Shown piece after piece: positions 57,119 through 64,000 of a DNA stretch of 64,000 bases (position 1 is its first letter; each line of letters starts with the position of its first letter). The stretch covers positions 186,001 to 250,000 of the forward strand of contig CAWFQE010000012.1 in NCBI GenBank assembly GCA_963817885.1. The letters are read 5' to 3'. Below the pieces are notes generated by a model. That model ran no database searches. It saw nothing but the letters and a program-made list of their open reading frames with translations, and had not been told where the DNA came from. The position numbers were made by a program, and so were the translations under genes. Source of the DNA: CAVOHU01 sp963817885. GTDB lineage: Bacteria; Acidobacteriota; Vicinamibacteria; Vicinamibacterales; JAKQTR01.

Positions 57119-59974
57119 ATGAAAGCGACGTCGGCACTCATCATCATGGTGGCTGCGGGCGGGGTGCTCTCCGGCCAGGGCCAGCCGGCGAGTACGCAGG
57201 TGTTCCGGGCGGGCGTCGACATGATGACGATCAACGTCAGCGTGGTCGACAGGGATGGACGCCCGCAGGCCGACCTCGGGCCGAACCAGTTCGAGGTCAC
57301 ACTCGACGGCCGGGTGCGGAAGGTCGTGTCGGCGGAGTTCATCGCCTTTGCGACCAGGACATCACCGCTCCCGTCGGGCGGAGAAGACGCTGCGCCGTCG
57401 CTGAGCATCTACAGCTCGAACGAGGGCGGCCGCAGGGCCGGCCCGCAGGCTCGCCGGATCGTCGTCGCGGTCGATCAGGACAGCTTCAGACCTGAGGCGG
57501 CTCGCGCCGTCGTGGCGGCGGCGAAACGATTCATCAACAGCCTCGGCCCGGACGACCGGGTGGCCCTGGTCAGCGTGCCGCCACCCGGCCCTTCTGTCGG
57601 ATTCACGAGACGGCACGACGAGGTGAGAGCCGCGCTCGATGCGGTCACGGGTCGGTACGAGGCGCCCCGCGGGGGGACCTACAACCTGAGCCTGTCGGAG
57701 GCCTTTGCGTTCGACCGCGGGGACACGTCCACCACGTCAACCGTGATCGAGCGGGAATGCTCCCCGTCGGTCTCCAGGGGAGCTGCTCCGATCGCGGGAG
57801 CGCGCAGCTGCAGCGAGGTCCTCGGGGAGCAGTCGCGGGAGATGGTGCAGACGAGCACCCGGCAGTCCCAGCAATCGCTGATCGCGCTGCGCCGGTACAT
57901 GGAGTCTCTGCGCCTGGTCGACGGCCCGAAGACGATGGTGCTGGTGAGCGGCGGCCTGGTGGTCGGCGATGTGACGTCGCGTTCGAATTCGCAGAGCGAT
58001 CTGTCGGCGATCAGCGAGGCGGCCGCCGCTGCCGAAGTCAATCTCTACGTGCTGCAGATGTCGGCGGGCTACCTGGGCGGCTTCGACATGTCGCGCACGC
58101 GCATCAACACGACGCCCTGGGACGACGACGCGCTGCGCACGACCGGGCTCGAAACGCTGGCGGGGCGCCTGCGAGGCGCCGTGTTCAAGCTGCTCGCCGG
58201 AGCCGACACCGCGTTTGACCGCATCGCGCTCGAGACGTCCGGGTCCTACGTGCTCGGCGTGGAAGCGAACCGCTCGGACTTCGACGGGAAGGCCCACAGG
58301 CTGCGGGTTCGCGTTCTGAAACCCGGCGTCCTGGTGCGGAGTCGAGAGGATTTGGTCGTCCCGCTTGCCGCGGCCCCGGGCCGCTCGCACGCCGACCTCG
58401 TCAGCGACGCCCTCCGGTCCACGCAGGTTGCCTCCGACCTTCCGCTGCGCCTGGCGACCACCACGCTCGGCGAAGGGGGGAGCAACCGGGTCAAGGTCGT
58501 GATGAGCGCGATGCTCGGCCGCGGCGTCGCACGGCCCGCTGATCTGTACGTCGGGTACTCGCTCGTCGACGCCAACGGCCGGCCCGCGGGACGCGCAGTG
58601 GAAAGACAGACGCTCGCCCTGCAGGGGGTTGGCGAGGATGCGGCGTGGAACTACACGTCGGTCGTGGTCGTCAACCCTGGCCTGTACCTGCTGAAGTTTG
58701 CGGCGATCGACGCCGAGGGCCGGCTCGGCTCGGTCGACCATCCAGTCAACGCCCAACTCGCCGCCGGCGCGGGAATGCTCGTCAGCGACCTCATGCTGAA
58801 CGACCCTGCGCGTGCCGCGAGCGCTGATCAATTGGCGCTCATCCCGGACGGGCGGCTGACAGGCCCGTCTCTCGGCGCGTACCTCGAAATGTATCCGGGC
58901 GCCGGGCAGCGGCCGACCGGAGTCGAGATCCAAATCGTCGAAGTCGAGAACGCTTCTCCGCTGTTGACGGTCGGCATGCCGCTGAAGGAGGTCACGCCGG
59001 GCGTGCGATGGACATCGTCTGGCGATATGGATCTCGGCGCCCTTCCACCCGGTGAGTACACCGCCGTGGCCGTCATTCGGGCCGGCAGTGAGATCGCAGC
59101 GCGCGTGGCACGGCCGTTCAGGGTCGATCGCCGCACGGTCGTAACCGCCGGCGGTCCGAGTGCACCTCCCGCGTTCAGCGCAACCGGCGCCTTGCTGCGG
59201 CGGTTCCGGCGGGAGGACGTGCTGCGGCCGGACATTGTCTCGTTCTTCGTGACGCGCCTCCAGGCCATCGACACCGCCCACCCCTCCGCCGTCGTCAGCC
59301 AGGCGATCGAGAGTGCGCGAGGCGCGAAGTTCGACACGATCATGGCCGATCTCGCCGGCGCGGGATCGGACCAGTTGTCGGTGGCGTTTCTCCGGGGCCT
59401 CGCCGCCTTTGCCAAGGGCGATCTCGAGGTGGCCGCCGGCCAGTTCCGCGCTTCGATGCGCATCTCGCCCGACTTCCTGCCCGCTGCCTTCTATCTCGGC
59501 GCGTGCTACGCGGCGGGCGGGCGTGATCGCGAAGCCGCGGGCGCGTGGAGGACGTCACTCATCACGGAAAGCGACGCGATGGTCGTTTACGAAGTCCTCG
59601 CCGACGCACTGTTACGGCTGCAGGATGGCGTGGCGGCGCTGGCGATCCTGAACGAGGCGCGCGGAAAGTGGCCGGATGCCGACTCGTTCCTGCCGCGTCT
59701 GGCCGCCGCCCACGCCATTGGCAACAACCGCGACGAGGCGTTCCGGGCGCTGCAGCCGTACCTCGATCGCCACACTGACGCACAGGAGGCCCTGTTCCTG
59801 GCGTTACGCCTCATCTACGACGCCCACGCCGCCGGCGGGGCCATCCTGTCCGAGTCCGCCGATCGGGATCTCATGGGTCGCTACGCCGGTTTCTACAAGG
59901 CGACGGGAGGCCCGAACGCCACGCTGGTCGCGCGCTGGGTGCAGTTCGTTCAACAGAGCGGCGCGAAGAAGTAA
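57119..59974 (+). CDS. Secreted VWA-related protein with C-terminal TPR-like repeats (C)
   Basis: 951 residues from ATG 57119 (GAGGA about 5 bases upstream), with a signal peptide (LIIMVAAGGVLSGQG). Residues ~30-95 are the N-terminal strand region of VWFA-related proteins (INVSVVDRDGRPQADLG). The VWA domain (~105-400) has VAVDQDSF where the DxSxS metal site should be, so metal binding may be lost. It ends with the family's SGSYVLGVEA...RLRVRVLKPGV block. Strand-rich domains follow, then TPR-like helix pairs near the C-terminus (AAFAKGDLEVAAGQFRASM, AAFYLGACYAAGGRDREAAG). It lies between the two A-B pairs and probably shares their transcript. Confidence 0.85.
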   Translation: MKATSALIIMVAAGGVLSGQGQPASTQVFRAGVDMMTINVSVVDRDGRPQADLGPNQFEVTLDGRVRKVVSAEFIAFATRTSPLPSGGEDAAPSLSIYSSNEGGRRAGPQARRIVVAVDQDSFRPEAARAVVAAAKRFINSLGPDDRVALVSVPPPGPSVGFTRRHDEVRAALDAVTGRYEAPRGGTYNLSLSEAFAFDRGDTSTTSTVIERECSPSVSRGAAPIAGARSCSEVLGEQSREMVQTSTRQSQQSLIALRRYMESLRLVDGPKTMVLVSGGLVVGDVTSRSNSQSDLSAISEAAAAAEVNLYVLQMSAGYLGGFDMSRTRINTTPWDDDALRTTGLETLAGRLRGAVFKLLAGADTAFDRIALETSGSYVLGVEANRSDFDGKAHRLRVRVLKPGVLVRSREDLVVPLAAAPGRSHADLVSDALRSTQVASDLPLRLATTTLGEGGSNRVKVVMSAMLGRGVARPADLYVGYSLVDANGRPAGRAVERQTLALQGVGEDAAWNYTSVVVVNPGLYLLKFAAIDAEGRLGSVDHPVNAQLAAGAGMLVSDLMLNDPARAASADQLALIPDGRLTGPSLGAYLEMYPGAGQRPTGVEIQIVEVENASPLLTVGMPLKEVTPGVRWTSSGDMDLGALPPGEYTAVAVIRAGSEIAARVARPFRVDRRTVVTAGGPSAPPAFSATGALLRRFRREDVLRPDIVSFFVTRLQAIDTAHPSAVVSQAIESARGAKFDTIMADLAGAGSDQLSVAFLRGLAAFAKGDLEVAAGQFRASMRISPDFLPAAFYLGACYAAGGRDREAAGAWRTSLITESDAMVVYEVLADALLRLQDGVAALAILNEARGKWPDADSFLPRLAAAHAIGNNRDEAFRALQPYLDRHTDAQEALFLALRLIYDAHAAGGAILSESADRDLMGRYAGFYKATGGPNATLVARWVQFVQQSGAKK

Positions 59975-59983
59975 CGACTCGGC

Positions 59984-59989
59984 TACACT
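59984..59989 (+). promoter_or_regulatory. -10 element TACACT, leaderless start of the second A gene
   Basis: TACACT, six bases, then ATG at 59996. It gives the second A-B unit a promoter of its own. Confidence 0.55.
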
Positions 59990-59995
59990 AACCGG

Positions 59996-62900
59996 ATGTC
60001 TTGGCGGTTTCGGACACTGGCGGTGTCCCTGCTCGTCTTGCTCGTCTCGAACTCGGGGTGGGCGCAGCCTGCCCGATCGTCTTCGGACTCGGATACCGCG
60101 TTGGGAGGATGGTCGACCCTCCTGGTGCCCGGCGGGACCGCCAACCTGGAAAGGGCCCTCGGCCTCGACGCGACGAGACCGCGTGGCCTCGTGCTGCTCG
60201 ACGTGATCCGCGTCGCGTACGAGGTGGAGGAAGGCAAGGACAAGTCGGTCGACCAGCGCCGGGCGCGTCTGCTGGAATACCTGGAAGCGGTCTCGCGCTT
60301 CGAACGTGCACGCGCAGCGTTGCCCGCCACAGGGATCTCGATTGAACTGTTCGCCAGCAGGCGCGATCGCCGGCCCGCCGAGCAGTTCGCCCGGGCTATC
60401 GGCGCCGTCCTCGTTCGTGAGAAAGGACTCCCCGGCCTGGTCGCGTCCGCCAGCGCGCAGGATGCCAGGCGCCGCGAACTGCTGCGGGCCGCCGGGCTCG
60501 ACATCCAGTCGCTGCTGCGCGCCGTGAACGCAGGGTCTCGAGTGCCGCCCGCGCTACCGGCAGACGAGGCGCCCTCACCGTTGCCCGAGGAATGCTGGCG
60601 ATCGATCGCGCGCCCGCCGGAGGAGCTGGGCGGATGCCTGTTCACCGCCCTGATGGGCGACCGCCGCGCGGCGCTGCTGTACTACGGGCTGTCGAGCGTT
60701 GACGCCCCTACGCGAGCCTATCTTGCGGCACATCGCGACGTGCTGGCCGGCCTGGCCTCCGGCTCGAGGCCCGGAACCTTCGCAACCCTCGGTCGCAGCG
60801 TGAAGGTCCGTGACGGTCGCGTGGACGTGCCGGGCGGAGCACCGGCAGTTGAATCATGGGAGGCGCTTGCAGGCACGAGCGTCACCGAGCCTGGTCGGTT
60901 CATCCTGGCCCTGATGGAACGCGGCCAGGGCCGCCTGGCGCTGTTCTATGACACGGCGGCCCATCTCGATCGCCCGATGCAGGCAGCGATGATGGTCGAT
61001 CGGGCCCTGGATGGCCGAACCCGCATCGAGGCGCTCAGCCGCCTCAACCAGGCATTTACCGCCACGCTCGAGAACTGGGACGTCGGCAGCCGGCCGTTCG
61101 TGCGAGTCACCGATGGTGCCGGTCAGCTGCTGCTCCGTACGCATGCGGAGGGGAGCGGCGTCCTGTCGCCGCCCTCGGGCCGTCAATTCTGGCAGGCCGT
61201 CTTCGAAAACGGCGATATCAGGAACGGCGCGCCGCGACTGGTGAACGCGGGAAGTGACGATGTGCCGCTCGATCCGGCGGACATGGTCCGGCTCGTCTGC
61301 GTGACCGATGCCATCGAGAGGCGCGACCGCGTCGATACGTGGCTGTTCGCTCACCGCGTGTTCGGGCGAACCCCGCCCGGCGGCATGCGGGACGCTCTTC
61401 TGACCCTTCGCGCATTTCCAAGGTTCCGCCTGCTCATGCTGACGCTCGAACGCATGGGCATCTCCGATGCCTCGGTCTACGGGGCGGCTGCCTGGCACGC
61501 CCTGCAACTCTCCGAGGGTACCGACCATGAGCGCCTCATCTCGCAGCTGACGCTGTTCCAGGGCGCCCTGTCCATCGTGGAACGGGCCCGGTTCAGCCGG
61601 GTTCTCAGCCAGAACGACGCAAGCCGTCTTGTGCTATCGCTGTCGAAATCGCCGCTCACGGCCCGTGGAGAGTATGCGGGGGCCATTGCGGGGTGGCTCG
61701 ATTCGCAACTGCTGCCGGCGCTGGGGCAGCCCCCGGCGCAGCCGCCAGGGTTGAGCCAGGGGCACGGGCCGATCGAGTCCAGGGTGATCGCGGCGATCGC
61801 AGGACTGAAAGCCACGCGCACGCCGGCGCCGGTCGTCGTGTGGGAGGGGCTGAGGTACAGCGTCGACATCGAAGCAGCCGAATTCGCCCGCCTGACCAGG
61901 GTGCGTGAGAAGCAAGGAGGGCCTTCGCTCGATGCGGTGCTTGGATTCTGCCTGCTGGTAAGGAACCTTCCCTCGTTGGTCACCGGTCCCGCGTCGGCTG
62001 AAAAGGCCATCGCGGCGATACAGGCTGCTGTCGGCGAGCTTGGGTCAACGGCGGTCTCCGGTGGCAAAGGTGGCCTGGTGATGCCGAATGCTCGCGGAGC
62101 GGCCGTCGAGGTCGTCGGCACGTTGCGAGGAATGATCCGGGAGTCAGACTTCACCCGCCTCGGGCCTGCCATCGAGCCGCTCGAGCGCGCGGGGGACGGC
62201 CTGCTGGCACTGGTTCTGTCTTCGATTGCCTATGCGCCGCACCTTGGGGATCCTGACAGCCCTGCGCTGCTGGCCGGCGACCCGGCCCTGCGACACGACT
62301 ACGGAATCGACCAGGTCGTCGATCGGCTGCGCGTGGGATCACCGTGGCAGCTTGCCGAGGAGCAGACCGGCGAACAGTCCGGCTGGCGAGCGAGCGGGTC
62401 GCTGCTTGCGCTGGACGTCAGCCTGGCGCGATTGTCGCTCCGGCGCGCGCCCTCGGAGAGCATGCCCGCGGCGCCGACCGTGAACGACAGCGAACGCGCC
62501 GAGATTGAGGCGATGGCGGCGATCGGAAATCCCTTCGACCTTGCAGACGTCGACCAGCGCGCCGTGGCCGATGCGCTTCGTCGCGGGCGCGCGCTTGTGG
62601 CCGATCTCCCTCTGCGGCCGGACCGCCTGGCCGCGGTCATCGCGGCCGCACCAGTCGGCAACTGGCGAAGCCAGATCCTGCCGTGGGCGCTCGACCACGA
62701 GCCGCAGCGTCTGCTGGACTACTTTTCCGCGGTCGATCTGATCAGAATCGCCGAGGCCGAGGGTGTCTCTGTTCCGCGCCTGGCCCACTGGGGAGCGTTC
62801 GGGCTCACCGTGGACGGCTGTCTTTGTCAGTCCTATCCGGACTTAATCGATTGGGAGTCGTACGCGGGCGTCCGAGGCCGGCCGTTCGTGGTCTCACGCG

Positions 62901-63160
62901 TGCCTGACCTGGCGCTGAAGGTCGCCGAGACCCTCGATGACCTCGGCCTGTCCGCGCGATTGACGCGAGCCGTGATGAGCCTGGCCGTCCAGGAGCTGCT
63001 CGACCTCCTCCACCCGGCATACGCGGATGACTGGAGCACGCTGGTCGGAGAGATCCGGCGCCTGCCGAGAACGCGGATGGAGGATTTCATCGCCGCGTTG
63101 ACGACCTCCGGCCCCCTGGTGCCGGCCGCGCGGGAAGGACCGGATGTCGTTCGCCATTGA
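59996..63160 (+). CDS. Large secreted protein of unknown family (copy A2)
   Basis: 1,054 residues, intact, with a signal peptide (LAVSLLVLLVSNSGWAQ). It is the full-length paralog of A1 and matches it from the N-terminal region (VPGGTANLERALGLDATRPRG) to the end (MEDFIAALTTSGPLVP). Particularly conserved are GCLFTALMGDRRAALLYYGL, RDGRVDVPGGAPA, MLTLERMGISD, LDVSLARLSLRRAPS and LPWALDHEPQRLLDYFSAVDLIRI, and a paired cysteine near the end (VDGCLCQSY). No known domain was recognised. It overlaps the next VWA gene by 17 bases. Two copies each tied to a VWA gene suggest A and B act together on the outside of the cell. Confidence 0.85.
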   Translation: MSWRFRTLAVSLLVLLVSNSGWAQPARSSSDSDTALGGWSTLLVPGGTANLERALGLDATRPRGLVLLDVIRVAYEVEEGKDKSVDQRRARLLEYLEAVSRFERARAALPATGISIELFASRRDRRPAEQFARAIGAVLVREKGLPGLVASASAQDARRRELLRAAGLDIQSLLRAVNAGSRVPPALPADEAPSPLPEECWRSIARPPEELGGCLFTALMGDRRAALLYYGLSSVDAPTRAYLAAHRDVLAGLASGSRPGTFATLGRSVKVRDGRVDVPGGAPAVESWEALAGTSVTEPGRFILALMERGQGRLALFYDTAAHLDRPMQAAMMVDRALDGRTRIEALSRLNQAFTATLENWDVGSRPFVRVTDGAGQLLLRTHAEGSGVLSPPSGRQFWQAVFENGDIRNGAPRLVNAGSDDVPLDPADMVRLVCVTDAIERRDRVDTWLFAHRVFGRTPPGGMRDALLTLRAFPRFRLLMLTLERMGISDASVYGAAAWHALQLSEGTDHERLISQLTLFQGALSIVERARFSRVLSQNDASRLVLSLSKSPLTARGEYAGAIAGWLDSQLLPALGQPPAQPPGLSQGHGPIESRVIAAIAGLKATRTPAPVVVWEGLRYSVDIEAAEFARLTRVREKQGGPSLDAVLGFCLLVRNLPSLVTGPASAEKAIAAIQAAVGELGSTAVSGGKGGLVMPNARGAAVEVVGTLRGMIRESDFTRLGPAIEPLERAGDGLLALVLSSIAYAPHLGDPDSPALLAGDPALRHDYGIDQVVDRLRVGSPWQLAEEQTGEQSGWRASGSLLALDVSLARLSLRRAPSESMPAAPTVNDSERAEIEAMAAIGNPFDLADVDQRAVADALRRGRALVADLPLRPDRLAAVIAAAPVGNWRSQILPWALDHEPQRLLDYFSAVDLIRIAEAEGVSVPRLAHWGAFGLTVDGCLCQSYPDLIDWESYAGVRGRPFVVSRVPDLALKVAETLDDLGLSARLTRAVMSLAVQELLDLLHPAYADDWSTLVGEIRRLPRTRMEDFIAALTTSGPLVPAAREGPDVVRH

Positions 63161-64000
63161 CCTCTCAGCCCGTCGCCGCGTGGCGCGCATGGCCCTGATC
63201 GTGCTGGCGGGCATCGGGGCATCCGCGCAGGCGCCCGGGCCCGCCTTGAGTTTCGAGTCGCCGGCCGACGGGGAGTACGCCAGCGGGCCGACCGCGCTGA
63301 GGGTTCGCCTGGATCCGGCCGGTGCCGGCCTGACCAGCATCAGCCTGTTCGCCGACGGCAGCCTGGTGTGCACGGTGAACCGCCCGCCCCTCGAGTGCCG
63401 GTGGGACGCCGGTCCGCGCGTGGTCGAGCACCTGCTGCGTGCCGTGGCCGTCCTGGCCGATGGGCGCCGGGTCGCGGCGTCGATTCGGACCAAGGGCGTG
63501 TCGTACGCCGAGACGGTCGATGTCGACGTGGTTCAGGTCACCGCCACGGTCACCGACGATCAAGGCCATTTCAGGAAAGGCCTCAGCCGCGGGGATTTCC
63601 GAGTCTTCGAGGATGGCGTCCGGCAGGACCTGACGAACTTCGGGTCCGAGAATACCTCGCTGGAAATCATCGTGGCTGTGGACGTGAGCGCCAGCATGAA
63701 GCCCGCGATGCCGCGCGTGAAGGAGTCGGTGAAGCGCTTCCTGAGCGCGCTGCGTCCCTCCGACCGGGTCACCATCCTCGGTTTCAACGACAGCGTGTTC
63801 ACGCTGGTGCGGCCCTCGGCCGACCTGCCGACCCGGCTGAAGGCCATCGACCGGCTGGCTCCGTGGGGCGGAACGGCGCTCTACGATGTCATCGTGCAGG
63901 CGATAGACCAGCTCGGGCGGCAAACGGGCCGGCGCGCCCTGGTGGTCTTCACCGACGGCGAGGACCTCAACAGCCGGGTGCCGATCGGCGTCGCCGAACG
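63144..64000 (+). CDS. Secreted VWA-domain protein (copy B2), cut by the window edge
   Basis: 285 residues visible, open at base 64000. The ATG at 63144 has AAGGA about 5 bases upstream and overlaps the A2 stop. A signal segment (ALIVLAGIGASAQA) and Ig-like domain (LSFESPADGEYASGPTALRV) precede the VWA domain with VDVSASM, PWGGTALYD and FTDGED, so the metal site is intact. Identity to B1 is high throughout (for example KRFLSALRPSDRVTILGFND against KRFLGALRPSDRVTVLGFND). It completes the second A-B unit of the array. Confidence 0.9.
   Translation, partial: MSFAIDLSARRRVARMALIVLAGIGASAQAPGPALSFESPADGEYASGPTALRVRLDPAGAGLTSISLFADGSLVCTVNRPPLECRWDAGPRVVEHLLRAVAVLADGRRVAASIRTKGVSYAETVDVDVVQVTATVTDDQGHFRKGLSRGDFRVFEDGVRQDLTNFGSENTSLEIIVAVDVSASMKPAMPRVKESVKRFLSALRPSDRVTILGFNDSVFTLVRPSADLPTRLKAIDRLAPWGGTALYDVIVQAIDQLGRQTGRRALVVFTDGEDLNSRVPIGVAE

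Noticed and set aside
55833..59281. Long minus-strand frames opposite the VWA genes
   Set aside because: Shadows of the VWA genes B1 and C, whose signal peptides and metal-site motifs are on the plus strand.

Overview
This is 64 kb of very GC-rich bacterial DNA. The large number of secreted peptidases and amidohydrolases, the von Willebrand A (VWA) proteins of the 'acidobacterial VWFA-related' type, the short TANNNT promoters directly upstream of start codons, and the mix of metabolic genes suggest an Acidobacteriota chromosome (Vicinamibacteria-like). That assignment is inference; no rRNA or tRNA gene is visible. About fifteen single-base frameshifts interrupt otherwise well-conserved genes, concentrated in the hydrogenase operon and an M14 peptidase. 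This looks more like indel error in a metagenomic or long-read assembly than general decay, but it cannot be settled from the sequence.

Layout: 1-2581, 3' part of a GH123/DUF6067-like glycoside hydrolase. 2622-9017 (minus), a tightly coupled operon: V4R-like protein, [NiFe] hydrogenase small and large subunits (group 3, MvhG/MvhA-like), 2[4Fe-4S] ferredoxin, second V4R-like protein, maturation protease, soluble chemoreceptor. 9178-25989, mainly housekeeping: fused 2-oxoacid dehydrogenase E1, M28 peptidase, ABM protein, arginine decarboxylase, an IMPDH/GMPR-family protein, D-aminoacylase, threonine aldolase, HAD hydrolase, nucleoside deoxyribosyltransferase-like protein, then tungstate transporter genes. 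22833-29474 (minus) joins tupABC to a three-subunit molybdopterin oxidoreductase; the TupA-like protein is fused to a Moco-like domain with an inserted cytochrome c. 30282-46264: secreted helical protein, amidohydrolase, metH with an ArsR-methyltransferase regulator, asparaginase-like protein, second M28 peptidase, rsgA, broken M14 peptidase, MatB-like ligase. 46388-52626: CcmH-like protein, thioesterase, an exported peroxiredoxin with an in-frame TGA at its catalytic position (probable selenocysteine), DUF349 protein, oligoendopeptidase F.

52686-64000 holds a tandemly duplicated A-B-(C)-A-B array: two ~1,060-residue secreted proteins of unknown family (A), each translationally coupled to a VWA protein (B), with a VWA/TPR protein (C) between them. 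The array continues past the right edge.

Strongest candidates for new biology: (1) the selenocysteine peroxiredoxin with a bacterial SECIS-like hairpin; (2) the hydrogenase/twin-V4R/chemoreceptor operon; (3) the duplicated A-B VWA array; (4) the TupA-Moco-cytochrome c fusion beside a Mo/W oxidoreductase; (5) a recurrent leaderless promoter architecture, TANNNT-N6-start, at seven genes.
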